Shown in pieces: positions 41,138 to 54,121 of a DNA stretch of 64,000 nt. The notes under the pieces are model-generated. The model searched no databases and was not told the origin of the DNA. It was given only the letters and a program-made list of their open reading frames with translations. Source of the stretch: UBA4744 sp963717135 (GTDB taxonomy: Bacteria; Actinomycetota; Acidimicrobiia; Spongiisociales; UBA4744); assembly GCA_963717135.1 (NCBI GenBank), contig CAVQVN010000009.1:930001-994000 (forward strand), read 5' to 3'. Each line of letters opens with the position of its first letter. Position 1 is the first letter of the stretch. The translations under genes were made by a program, and so were the position numbers.

Positions 41138-42079
41138 CTATCGACTCTCCCGATCGTAGGGGATGGCCAGGGCGGCCGGGGCCCCGAACAGGCGGGCGCG
41201 CCTACCGCTGGTGGTGAGGATCAGAATGATGATGGTGGCCACAAACGGGATCATCGACAGGAACTGGGCGGGGATCTCAACGCCAAGCACCTGCAGGGTG
41301 AAACCGAGTTTGACCATGCCGCCGAACAGATAGCCGGCCAGCAGCGCCCGCCACGGGCGCCAGGCGGCGATGATCACCAGAGCGATGGCGATCCATCCCA
41401 GATTGGTGGCGTCGTCTGCCCAGGAGGGATTGAGCGCCAGCGGGATGTAGGCGCCGGCGACGCCGGACAGTCCCCCGCCGATCAGCACATGGGCGTAGCG
41501 GATCCGGTTGACGTTGAGCCCGGCCGAGTCGGCCGCGGCCGGGTTCTCGCCGACACTCCTCAACGACAAACCGGCCCGGGTATGGAAGAGGTAATAGCTG
41601 GCGGCCGCCACGACGATCCAGGAAACGTACACCATCGCGTCGTGTCCGAAGATCAGAGGTCCAACGATGGGCAGGTCCGAGAGTTCACTGCCGAAAAGCT
41701 GCTTGAACTGGGCCTTGGACGGCTCACCGACGAGAGGTGGTGAGGTGGTCCGCCCGATGAAGTTGGCCAGGCCTCGCCCGAAGATCGCCAAAGCCAGGCC
41801 GGAGACGATCTGATTGACCCGTAACGTCACCGATGTGAACGCGTGAATCGCCGAGAAGACGGCTCCGGCTACCAGGCCCGCCAGTACCCCTAGCGTGAGG
41901 CTGCTGGTCGCGAACGTGGCCCAGAATCCGGAAATGGCCCCCACCAGCATCATCCCGTTGACGCCCAGGTTGAGTACCCCGGATCTCTCGGTGAGCAGCT
42001 CTCCGACGGAGGCGAACACCAACGGAGTACCGGCCAGGATCGCCGCCTGAATGATCTGAATGATCTGTGCGTCGTTCAT
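41138..42079 (-). CDS. BMP-type ABC transporter permease 2 (system B)
   Basis: 313 residues: AAILAGTPLVFASVGELLTE, RSGVLNLGVNGMMLVGAISG, then HTRAGLSLRSVGENPAAADS and AAWRPWRALLAGYLFGG. It is the counterpart of the system A permease at 40141 and overlaps permease 1 of its own operon by 4 bases. About eight membrane helices. Confidence 0.92.
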   Translation of the reverse strand: MNDAQIIQIIQAAILAGTPLVFASVGELLTERSGVLNLGVNGMMLVGAISGFWATFATSSLTLGVLAGLVAGAVFSAIHAFTSVTLRVNQIVSGLALAIFGRGLANFIGRTTSPPLVGEPSKAQFKQLFGSELSDLPIVGPLIFGHDAMVYVSWIVVAAASYYLFHTRAGLSLRSVGENPAAADSAGLNVNRIRYAHVLIGGGLSGVAGAYIPLALNPSWADDATNLGWIAIALVIIAAWRPWRALLAGYLFGGMVKLGFTLQVLGVEIPAQFLSMIPFVATIIILILTTSGRRARLFGAPAALAIPYDRESR

Positions 42080-43197
42080 GCCGGTTGGCCTTCCGTTCTT
42101 GTTTCATCCAATCGTCCGACGGTGAACTGGTTGCGGAGAAGCCACTCGCCCGACACCGCAAAGATGAAGATCGCACCCTGCAGAATGATCACCGTCGAGT
42201 CCGGCACTCCGATGATCTGCAATGCCGACCGGGAGTTGGTGAGCGCCCCGATGAACAGCGCCACCGGTATCACTGCCGCCGCGTTGAGTCGGGCCAGAGC
42301 AGCGACGATGATTCCGGTGAATCCCAGCCCCAACTGGAGCGAGCGCGGCTCCATAGCTCCGACGACCCCGTCAACCAGAATCGCGCCGGCCAGACCGGCC
42401 ATCGCCCCCGAGAGCAGAAACACGGACAGGATCTTCCTCTTGACCTTGATGCCCCCATACTCCGCGACGCGTGACGAGTCTCCGGCCACGCGGACTTCGT
42501 AACCCCACCGGGTCGATTTGACCATCCACCACACCACCACCGCCACCAAGACCGCGACGAACAGCCCGATATCGAGACGTCCCCAAATCTCCGGAAGCCT
42601 CAAGTCTGCGGCCAACGGGCGCCCTTGGGGGAACTGGGTGGCGGCCGGGTCGCGCCAGGGGCTGAAACTGCCGAAGATGAGGAAGTTCATGATTTCGAGG
42701 GCGATGAAGTTCAGCATCAGCGTCGTCAGAATCTCGTTGGTGCCCAGATAGACGCGTGGCAAGGCCGAGAAGGACGCCCACAGCGCCCCCCCGGCGGCGC
42801 CGGCCAGCAAGACAATGGGGATGCCTATCCAACCGGGGAAACTGTCGCCGAGGGCAATACCGGCCCCGGCCGCGACAATGGCACCAACCAGCAGTTGCCC
42901 TTCGCCTCCGATATTCCAGATCAGCATCTTGAAGGCGATGGCCGCCGCCAGGCCGACCAGAATCAAGGGGCCGGCTGCCAGCAGAGTCTCCGAGATGGCC
43001 CGGTTGCCACCGAGCGCCGAGTCGGCCATTTCGGCATACACCTCGAACGGAGCAAAACCGGTGACTGCCAGAAAAAGGGCACCGACGAGGAGAGCGCCGA
43101 TCACGGCAACGAAGAAGACCACCAGCGAATTGAGTCCGGTGGGGTTGGGTCGCGGTGAGATCGTGAACCGGCGGCGGCCAATGGTGAAGCTCTTCAT
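42076..43197 (-). CDS. BMP-type ABC transporter permease 1 (system B)
   Basis: 373 residues with an Arg-rich N-terminus (TIGRRRFTISPRPN), then about nine helices. Motifs IAFKMLIWNIGGEGQLLVGA, LGTNEILTTLMLNFIALEIM and STRWGYEVRVAGDSSRVAEY match this family. Overlaps the ATPase by 4 bases. Confidence 0.92.
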   Translation of the reverse strand: MKSFTIGRRRFTISPRPNPTGLNSLVVFFVAVIGALLVGALFLAVTGFAPFEVYAEMADSALGGNRAISETLLAAGPLILVGLAAAIAFKMLIWNIGGEGQLLVGAIVAAGAGIALGDSFPGWIGIPIVLLAGAAGGALWASFSALPRVYLGTNEILTTLMLNFIALEIMNFLIFGSFSPWRDPAATQFPQGRPLAADLRLPEIWGRLDIGLFVAVLVAVVVWWMVKSTRWGYEVRVAGDSSRVAEYGGIKVKRKILSVFLLSGAMAGLAGAILVDGVVGAMEPRSLQLGLGFTGIIVAALARLNAAAVIPVALFIGALTNSRSALQIIGVPDSTVIILQGAIFIFAVSGEWLLRNQFTVGRLDETRTEGQPA

Positions 43198-44792
43198 GCG
43201 GTCGCCTCCGACACCGTGCCACCCATCATCAACCCGATCTGCTCGACCTTTGCTTCATCACCGGACACTTCGCCAACGACACGGCCGTCGAACATAACCA
43301 GGATACGATCGGACAGTGCCATCACCTCATCGAGATCCTCGGAGATCATCAAGACCCCGACCCCGGAGTCGCGTTGGGCAAGCAACAGGTTCCGTACCGC
43401 TTCGGTTGCACCTACATCTAGTCCGCGGGTAGGCGAAGCGGCGATGAGCACCTTCGGATCTCTCGCTACCTCGCGGGCCACCAGGGCTTTTTGAAGATTG
43501 CCGCCCGAGAGCAACCGAATGGGCAGGCCTTCCCGGACGCCACGAATGTCGAACCGTGCTATGAGATCTTTGGCGTGCTCACTGAATGCCTGGGTTGACA
43601 GAACCGGTCCCTTGGAGAAAGGCGGATACCGATAGTCCTTCAGAGCGCTGTTCTCCTCGATGGTCAGCCCGGGTGCCAGGCCGCGCCCGAGACGGTCGCC
43701 CGGTACATAGCTCAAACCACTACCGATTCGCTCCAACACCCCGACGATCATGGGGACTCCCCCGATTTCGACCGATCCCTTCCTGATGACTCGCAGTCCG
43801 GCGATGGCTTCCGCCAGTTCTCGCTGACCATTCCCGGAAACACCGGCAATACCAACGATTTCACCCTCTCGCACCTCGAAACTGACGTCGGCCACCGCGT
43901 CACCCCTGCGGTCGCCCGCCACCGTGAGCCCGGCGGCCTTCAAGACCACGTTGCCCGGTTGAGAAACGGACTGCCGTTTGGGGAGTTCCAGGTCTCGACC
44001 GACCATCATCTTGGCCAGGCCCTTCTGGTCGGTATCCGCAGTATTGACGGTGCCGACACTCTTGCCATCACGCAGGACCGTCACCCGGTCGGTTACCGCT
44101 TGGATCTCATTCAGCTTGTGGGAAACGATGATGATCGATTTGCCCTCGGATGCCAGGAGCCGGACCGTGTCGAAGAGAGAATCAGACTCCTGCGGAGTCA
44201 GTACGGCGGTCGGCTCATCGAGGATGAGAATCCGGGCCCGCCGGTACAGCATCTTGAGAATCTCGACCCGCTGTTGTTCTCCAACCGATAGCTGCCAGAT
44301 GCGGGCCGACGGATCGACGGGCAGGTTGTAGCGTTCCGCCAACTCCGCCGCCTGGGTCTCGATCTCCCGTCTGGAGAGCACAAAGCCCTGTTCGGGATGT
44401 CCGAGCGCCAAGTTCTCGGCCACCGTGAGGTTTTCAACCAGCCGGAAGTGCTGGTAGACCATCCCGACGCCCGCCGCCAGGGCGTCACTGGGCGACCGGA
44501 AGGAAACCGGCTCACCGTCGAGGATCAGTTCGCCGGCATCGGGGTGGTAAAGCCCGGCAAACACCGAGCACAGTGTTGATTTCCCGGCGCCGTTTTCACC
44601 CAGGAGAGCGTGGACCTCGCCCCATCGCAATTCGAAATCGACCGCTTCGTTGGCTTTGACGCCGTAGAACTCCTTGTCGATCCGGCGCGCCTCGAGGGCG
44701 AGGCGGACGGCCGGAGGAGGCGGGGCGTCCGGTTGGACGTCCCGCTCCTCGCCGTGACGATCGTCGGTATTAGCCGCCAGTTGGGCTCCCAA
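43194..44792 (-). CDS. BMP-type ABC transporter, double ATPase subunit (system B)
   Basis: Up to 532 residues. Domain 1: GENGAGKST, then QLSVGEQQRVEILKMLYRRA and ILILDEPTAVLT. Domain 2: GVSGNGQRELAEAIAGL (degenerate Walker A) and LLSGGNLQKALVAREVA with PTRGLDVGA. The start is uncertain: TTG at 44792 lies inside the preceding lipoprotein gene and no later ATG or GTG precedes the first strand (ALEARRIDKEFYG). Second domain is better preserved than in system A. Confidence 0.92.
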   Translation of the reverse strand: MGAQLAANTDDRHGEERDVQPDAPPPPAVRLALEARRIDKEFYGVKANEAVDFELRWGEVHALLGENGAGKSTLCSVFAGLYHPDAGELILDGEPVSFRSPSDALAAGVGMVYQHFRLVENLTVAENLALGHPEQGFVLSRREIETQAAELAERYNLPVDPSARIWQLSVGEQQRVEILKMLYRRARILILDEPTAVLTPQESDSLFDTVRLLASEGKSIIIVSHKLNEIQAVTDRVTVLRDGKSVGTVNTADTDQKGLAKMMVGRDLELPKRQSVSQPGNVVLKAAGLTVAGDRRGDAVADVSFEVREGEIVGIAGVSGNGQRELAEAIAGLRVIRKGSVEIGGVPMIVGVLERIGSGLSYVPGDRLGRGLAPGLTIEENSALKDYRYPPFSKGPVLSTQAFSEHAKDLIARFDIRGVREGLPIRLLSGGNLQKALVAREVARDPKVLIAASPTRGLDVGATEAVRNLLLAQRDSGVGVLMISEDLDEVMALSDRILVMFDGRVVGEVSGDEAKVEQIGLMMGGTVSEATA

Positions 44793-45903
44793 TCACGTTG
44801 TCGACCAAGTAGTCCATCCCCAGGAGCTCGCCGAGTGGAGCGACGACCCCTTCTGCGTACCGTTCGGTGCCGTCCTGATCAACTATCGGACCGGCGAACA
44901 CCTCAAAGGAACCGTCGATGATCTGTGCTTTCCGCTCCAGAATCAGATCCTGGACTTCCTGTGGCACCGATGCGCCGAAGGGGGCAATGTCGACCATCCC
45001 ACCGGCCATGTCGCCGTAGAACTGCTCGGAAACCCACGTTCCGTTACGTACCTGCTCGGCCGTCGCCACGTAGAAGGGTCCCCAGTTCCAGACCGGTGCG
45101 GTCAGCCATGCCTCGGGGGCGAACCGCTCACCGTCGGAGTTGTAGCCGACCCACTTCGCACCGACGCCCTCAGCCGCCTGCCCGGTAGCCGGGGTGTCCT
45201 GGTGCATGGCCAAGACATCGGCTCCTGCATCGAGCAACGCTTCGGCGGCTTGCCGTTCGAGGTTGGGATCGAGCCAGGTGTTCGACCAGACAACCTGCAC
45301 CTTGGCGTCGGGGTTGACTTCTTTCACACCGAGCGCAAAGGCGTTGATGCCGCGCAGCACCTCGGGGATCGGAAAAGCTGCAACGTAGCCGACCAGATTG
45401 GACTCGGTTACGTCACCGGCCGCCATACCGGTCAGGTAACGGCCCTCCTCTGCGGCGCCGAAGTAGGTTCCCATGTTCGCTGAGGTTTTGTATCCGGTGG
45501 CGTGCATGAACACGGTGTCCGGGTACTTCTCAGCAGCGGCCAGCATCGGATCCATGTAACCGAAGGAGGTGCCGAAGATCAGATCAACTCCGTCGGCAGC
45601 CAGTTCTTCGAACACCCGTTGGGATTCGGATCCTTCCGGGATGCTCTCCAGGAACTTGGTCTCAACGTTGGGGACCTCGGCTTCGAGCTGGAGCCGGCCC
45701 TGGTCGTGCGCCCAGGTCCAACCAGCATCACCAACCGGGCCGACGTACACGAAAGCTACGCGCAGCGGTTCCTCGGCGGCCCCCGTCGTCCCCGTGTCGC
45801 CACCCGCCGTCGTAGTCGTGCCATCCGCGTCGCCGTCTCCGCAAGCAGCTGCCACCAGTGCCAGAACCAGCACGACGGCCAGCCATGCCCACTTCCGTTT
45901 CAT
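44770..45903 (-). CDS. BMP-family ABC transporter substrate-binding lipoprotein (system B)
   Basis: 377 residues from ATG 45901-45903, with AAGGAG upstream. Signal peptide MKRKWAWLAVVLVLALVAAA precedes Cys21, the likely lipidation site, then a Thr/Gly linker. Body: RVAFVYVGPVGDAGWTWAHD, FGTSFGYMDPMLAAAEKYPD, ANMGTYFGAAEEGRYLTGM. First gene of system B, overlapping the ATPase. Related to but clearly different from the system A lipoprotein, so the two importers may differ in substrate. Confidence 0.92.
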   Translation of the reverse strand: MKRKWAWLAVVLVLALVAAACGDGDADGTTTTAGGDTGTTGAAEEPLRVAFVYVGPVGDAGWTWAHDQGRLQLEAEVPNVETKFLESIPEGSESQRVFEELAADGVDLIFGTSFGYMDPMLAAAEKYPDTVFMHATGYKTSANMGTYFGAAEEGRYLTGMAAGDVTESNLVGYVAAFPIPEVLRGINAFALGVKEVNPDAKVQVVWSNTWLDPNLERQAAEALLDAGADVLAMHQDTPATGQAAEGVGAKWVGYNSDGERFAPEAWLTAPVWNWGPFYVATAEQVRNGTWVSEQFYGDMAGGMVDIAPFGASVPQEVQDLILERKAQIIDGSFEVFAGPIVDQDGTERYAEGVVAPLGELLGMDYLVDNVIGSPTGG

Positions 45904-46035
45904 GTCCGCTCCTTCTGGTCTCTCAAACGTCTCTTTCGGAACCCCTTCGGCCCTCCGATCAACTGAACTATAGGCGAACGAGAGACACCCTCGAAGACGG
46001 GTGCTCCCGCGTGGCAAGGGGCACAACGAGAAAGA

Positions 46036-46053
46036 CCCGGGCTACTGCCCGGG
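46036..46053 (-). terminator. intrinsic terminator after rpoC
   Basis: A GC-rich 7-bp hairpin (CCCGGGC / GCCCGGG, loop TACT) is followed on the minus strand by TCTTTCTCGTTG, a T-rich run. It lies 37 bp after the rpoC stop; AGCTC heptamer-like units stand between. Confidence 0.7.
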
Positions 46054-46089
46054 CCTGTCTCGAAGCTCGTAGCTCACCTTTCGAGGCTC

Positions 46090-50031
<3,942 letters not shown>

Positions 50032-50049
50032 GGCGCTCCTTTTGTGTGG

Positions 50050-53000
50050 TTATGCGTCGATTTCTGATTCCCGGCGCTCGGGTCGGGAGAGGTCGATCCC
50101 GAGTGATTCCGCGGTGCGGAATACGTCCTCGTCGAGCTCACGCAGTTCGATTTCCTCGCCGGCCGAGAGCATCTCGACGTTGAGGCAAAGGCTCTGCATT
50201 TCCTTGACCAGCACCTTGAAAGATTCCGGGATCCCGGGTTCTGGGATGTTCTCACCCTTGACGATGGCTTCGTAGACCTTCACCCGCCCGGCCACGTCGT
50301 CGGATTTGATGGTGAGCAATTCCTGCAGGGCATAGGCAGCGCCGTATGCCTCGAGAGCCCACACTTCCATCTCACCAAACCGCTGGCCGCCGAACTGTGC
50401 CTTGCCGCCCAGCGGCTGTTGCGTGATCATCGAGTAGGGGCCGGTCGAACGGGCATGGATCTTGTCATCCACCAGGTGAACCAGTTTCAGAATGTAGATC
50501 TGACCGATCGTGATCCGGGTGTCGAACGGTCGACCGGTACGCCCATCGATGAGAACCGCTTTGCCGGCGCCGTCGACCAATTGTTCCCCATCCCGATTGG
50601 GGAGGCTGTTGATGAGAACCTCGGCGATTTCGCCCTCGCGGGCGCCATCGAACACCGGTGTGGCCACTCGGGTCCACGGCTTGGCTCCGGCGGCCGCCGG
50701 GCTGTCCGACTTGAAGGGAGCCCATCCCTGGCCGGCCGCCCATCCGAGGTGCGTCTCTAGCACCTGACCGAGGTTCATGCGAGAGGGAACCCCCAGCGGC
50801 GAAAGGATGATGTCGACCGGGGTCCCGTCCTCCATGAACGGCATGTCTTCTTCGGGGAGGATCTTGGCGATCACTCCTTTGTTGCCGTGGCGACCGGCGA
50901 GCTTGTCACCTTCGGAGATCTTGCGCTGCTGAGCCACATGCACACGAACGAGTTCGTTGACCCCTGGTTTGAGGTCGTAGCCTTCGGAGCGACGCAACAC
51001 TTTCACGTCGGTGACCTTGCCGGCCTCGCCGTGCGGTACTTTGAGCGACGTGTCGCGAACTTCCCGTGCTTTCTCTCCGAAGATGGCCCGCAACAGGCGT
51101 TCTTCCGGGGTCAGCTCGGTCTCACCTTTCGGGGTCACTTTGCCGACCAGATAGTCGCCGGGCCCGACTTCGGCCCCGATGCGGATGATTCCGTTCTCGT
51201 CGAGGTCATGAAGGACTTCCTCCGCGACGTTGGGAATGTCGCGGGTGATCTCCTCGGCGCCCAACTTGGTGTCGCGGGCTTCAATCTCGTGCTCCTCGAT
51301 GTGGATCGAGGTCAGTACATCGTCTTTGACGAGTCGCTCGGAGATGATGATGGCATCCTCGTAGTTGTGGCCTTCCCACGGCATGAAGGCAACTAGCAAG
51401 TTGCGGCCGAGCGCCAATTCCCCCTGATCCGTACTGTGCCCATCGGCCAGCACATCGCCCTTCTCCACTTTGTCCCCGACCCGGGCAAGGGCCTTCTGAT
51501 TCATGCAAGTGCCTTGATTCGAGCGAACAAACTTCTGCACGGCAAAGGTGTGCTTGGCGTTGGTGCCGGTCTCCTTGACGGTGATGCTGTCTCCATCGAC
51601 GTCGACCACCTCGCCGGTGACCGTGCTGATCACCATGTCTCCTGAGTCTTTGGCGGCCCGGGCCTCCACCCCGGTCCCGACCAGCGGAGCTTCGGCCCGA
51701 AGGAGAGGCACGGCCTGTCTCTGCATGTTGGAACCCATGAGCGCCCGGTTGGCGTCGTCGTGCTCGAGGAACGGAATGAGCGCGGTAGCGACCGAAACAA
51801 TCTGCTTCGGCGAAACATCCATGTAGTCGACACTCTTCGGAACCACCTGGTCGATCTCGCCGCCGCCCCCGGCCTTGCGCACCAGCACCCGATCGTTGAC
51901 GAATCGGCCGTCGTCGTTGAGGGGAGCGTTGGCCTGAGCGATGACGAACCGCTCTTCTTCACTGGCGGTCAGATAGTCGACCTTCTTGGTGACAATGCCA
52001 TTCTCGACCTTGCGGTAAGGCGTCTCGATGAAGCCGTACCGGTTGACCCGCGCATACGTCGCCAGCGAACCGATCAGCCCGATGTTGGGACCTTCCGGTG
52101 TCTCAATCGGACACATCCGGCCGTAGTGCGACGGGTGAACGTCGCGGACTTCGAACCCGGCCCGTTCACGCGACAGACCACCCGGGCCCAGGGCCGACAG
52201 ACGCCGCCGGTGGGTCAAGCCGGCCAGCGGGTTGGGTTGGTCCATGAACTGGCTGAGCTGGCTCGAACCAAAGAACTCGTTGATCGCCGAAACGACGGGC
52301 CGGATATTGATCAGGCTCTGGGGAGTAATCGACTCCGGGTCCTGGGTGGTCATGCGCTCGCGAACGACTCTCTCCAGACGGGTCAATCCCACGCGGACCT
52401 GATTCTGGATCAGTTCCCCGACCGTGCGGATACGCCGGTTGCCGAAGTGATCGATGTCGTCGGTCTGAACGGGCACCTCGGTGCCGGCCGAAGTAACGAA
52501 GGTCCGCGCTCCGGCGTGCAGGTGCACCAGGTACCGGATCGAATCCAGAATGTCGTCGTCGGTGAGCAGCCCCTGCTCCTCCGGGTTGTAATCCGCCGGG
52601 ACCGGCCAACCGAATTTCTGATTCATCTTGTAGCGACCGACCCGGGTCAGGTCGTAACGCTTGGGGTTCTTGAACAGGGTTTGGATCAACCCGCGGGCGG
52701 ACTCGACCGTGGTGGGCTCACCCGGCCGCAGCTTGCGATACAGGTCGAGCAGCGCCTCTTCCTTATCGGCGGCGGTGTCGCGGGCCAGGGTATTGCGAAT
52801 CGATTCGGCACCGTTGAACAGTTCGAGGATCTCTTCGTCGGTCTCGGCGATACCGAGGGCTCGCAGAAACGCGCTGACGTACTGGCGACGTTTGCGGTCA
52901 ACCCGCACACCGATGGTGTCGCGCTTGTCGGTGTCAAACTCGAGCCAGGCGCCTCGACCGGGAATCAACTTGGTAGTGAAGATCTCGCGGTCTGAGGTCT

Positions 53001-53436
53001 TGTCGGGTGTGCTGTCGAAGTAGACGCCGGGTGAACGGACCAACTGGCTGACAACGACGCGCTCGGTGCCGTTGATGATGAAGACACCGTTTTCAGTCAT
53101 GATCGGGAAATCGCCCAAGAACACCTGCTGTTCCTTTATCTCACCGGTCTTGCGGTTGACGAACCGGGCAGTCACGAACAAGGGCCGCGAGAAGTGGGCA
53201 TCGCGTTCCTTGCACTCTTCCAGCGTCCGGGGTGGATCACCGAACCTATGATCGGTCAGCTCCAAAGCGAGCTCACCGGTGAAGTCCTCAATCGGCGAAA
53301 TGCCCTCGAAGATCTCTTTGAGACCTTCCTCAATGAACCATTGGAAAGATTCGTATTGAACGGCGAGCAAATCGGGGAGGGGAAGTACTTCGGGGATCTT
53401 GGCGAACGAGAAGCGGTCAGCGACGCGCGAAGTCAA
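50050..53436 (-). CDS. rpoB: RNA polymerase beta subunit
   Basis: 1128 residues. The rifampicin pocket reads SSQLSQFMDQPNPLAGLTHR then RRLSALGPGG; the residue equivalent to E. coli Asn518 is Pro401 here, while those equivalent to Asp516, His526 and Ser531 are unchanged. DVHPSHYGRMCPIETPEGPN and SRMNLGQVLETHLGWAA are standard. It follows rplL after 296 bp that contain a terminator and repeats, so it may have its own promoter. Confidence 0.98.
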   Translation of the reverse strand: MTSRVADRFSFAKIPEVLPLPDLLAVQYESFQWFIEEGLKEIFEGISPIEDFTGELALELTDHRFGDPPRTLEECKERDAHFSRPLFVTARFVNRKTGEIKEQQVFLGDFPIMTENGVFIINGTERVVVSQLVRSPGVYFDSTPDKTSDREIFTTKLIPGRGAWLEFDTDKRDTIGVRVDRKRRQYVSAFLRALGIAETDEEILELFNGAESIRNTLARDTAADKEEALLDLYRKLRPGEPTTVESARGLIQTLFKNPKRYDLTRVGRYKMNQKFGWPVPADYNPEEQGLLTDDDILDSIRYLVHLHAGARTFVTSAGTEVPVQTDDIDHFGNRRIRTVGELIQNQVRVGLTRLERVVRERMTTQDPESITPQSLINIRPVVSAINEFFGSSQLSQFMDQPNPLAGLTHRRRLSALGPGGLSRERAGFEVRDVHPSHYGRMCPIETPEGPNIGLIGSLATYARVNRYGFIETPYRKVENGIVTKKVDYLTASEEERFVIAQANAPLNDDGRFVNDRVLVRKAGGGGEIDQVVPKSVDYMDVSPKQIVSVATALIPFLEHDDANRALMGSNMQRQAVPLLRAEAPLVGTGVEARAAKDSGDMVISTVTGEVVDVDGDSITVKETGTNAKHTFAVQKFVRSNQGTCMNQKALARVGDKVEKGDVLADGHSTDQGELALGRNLLVAFMPWEGHNYEDAIIISERLVKDDVLTSIHIEEHEIEARDTKLGAEEITRDIPNVAEEVLHDLDENGIIRIGAEVGPGDYLVGKVTPKGETELTPEERLLRAIFGEKAREVRDTSLKVPHGEAGKVTDVKVLRRSEGYDLKPGVNELVRVHVAQQRKISEGDKLAGRHGNKGVIAKILPEEDMPFMEDGTPVDIILSPLGVPSRMNLGQVLETHLGWAAGQGWAPFKSDSPAAAGAKPWTRVATPVFDGAREGEIAEVLINSLPNRDGEQLVDGAGKAVLIDGRTGRPFDTRITIGQIYILKLVHLVDDKIHARSTGPYSMITQQPLGGKAQFGGQRFGEMEVWALEAYGAAYALQELLTIKSDDVAGRVKVYEAIVKGENIPEPGIPESFKVLVKEMQSLCLNVEMLSAGEEIELRELDEDVFRTAESLGIDLSRPERRESEIDA

Positions 53437-53732
53437 GTGATTCTCCTTGGACCCTGGGATGGCTGCAGACGACGAAACGCCAGGTTAGCACGCGACCAAC
53501 CAGACGGCAACCAGAGAATTTCGGCCGTAGACGGATACCCGCCTGCGGGGCTTGTGACGTAAAACCTACCCCATTTGGGCTACCGAGGTCAAGAGTCTTA
53601 CGGCCCTCGGCCGCCAGACTCGGTTTCAGGTTTCAGGTTTCAGGTTTCGGATTCTGAACCGAGTCTGCATACAAAGAGTCCCGGACTCAGCCCGGGACCC
53701 TTTACCTGGAACCTGAAACGGATGCTTTTTGC
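53437..53732. other. gap between rplL and rpoB with terminator and TTCAGGT repeats
   Basis: On the minus strand a 7-bp hairpin GTCCCGG/CCGGGAC (53678-53698) is followed by CTCTTTGT, an intrinsic terminator or attenuator after rplL. TTCAGGT x3-4 heptamers occupy 53622-53650 with partner-orientation sequence near 53704-53720. No gene is seen. Confidence 0.7.
53678..53698 (-). terminator. terminator or attenuator after rplL
   Basis: A 7-bp stem with a 7-base loop and a following TCTTTGT tract lies 34 bp after the rplL stop. Partial readthrough would set the ratio of L7/L12 to polymerase, as in other bacteria (inference). Confidence 0.6.
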
Positions 53733-54116
53733 CTATTTCACTTCGACTGAGGCGCCGGCGCCTTCGAGTTGTGCTTTGGCCTTCTCGGCCGTCTCTTTGT
53801 CGACGCCTTCCAGCACTGCGCGGGGGGCGCCGTCGACAACGTCCTTGGCTTCTTTCAGGCCGAGGCTGGTCAACGACCGGACCTCTTTGATGACCTGGAT
53901 CTTCTTGTCGCCGGCGGCAATGAGCATGACGTCGAATTCGAACTGCTCTTCTTCCGCAGGCGCGGCAGCTCCGGCTGCTATCGGGGCTGCCATCGCCATG
54001 GGCGCGGCGGCCGTCACATCGAATCTCTCCTCGAACGCATCGAGGAACTCTTTCAGCTCGAGCACGGTCATCTCTTCGAAGACCGCAAGGAGCTCGTCTG
54101 TCTTCATCTTCGCCAT
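53733..54116 (-). CDS. rplL: 50S ribosomal protein L7/L12
   Basis: 127 residues. The N-terminal dimer domain MAKMKTDELLAVFEEMTVLE, an Ala-rich hinge, and the C-terminal factor-binding domain with KIQVIKEVRSLTSLGLKEAK and VDGAPRAVLEGVDKETAEKA. Stalk protein recruiting GTPases. Five bases after the unusual rplJ. Confidence 0.98.
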   Translation of the reverse strand: MAKMKTDELLAVFEEMTVLELKEFLDAFEERFDVTAAAPMAMAAPIAAGAAAPAEEEQFEFDVMLIAAGDKKIQVIKEVRSLTSLGLKEAKDVVDGAPRAVLEGVDKETAEKAKAQLEGAGASVEVK

Positions 54117-54121
54117 GGTGT

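Noticed and set aside
46021..46089. Small gene between rpoC and system B
   Set aside because: The segment is a terminator with AGCTC repeats and has no usable frame.
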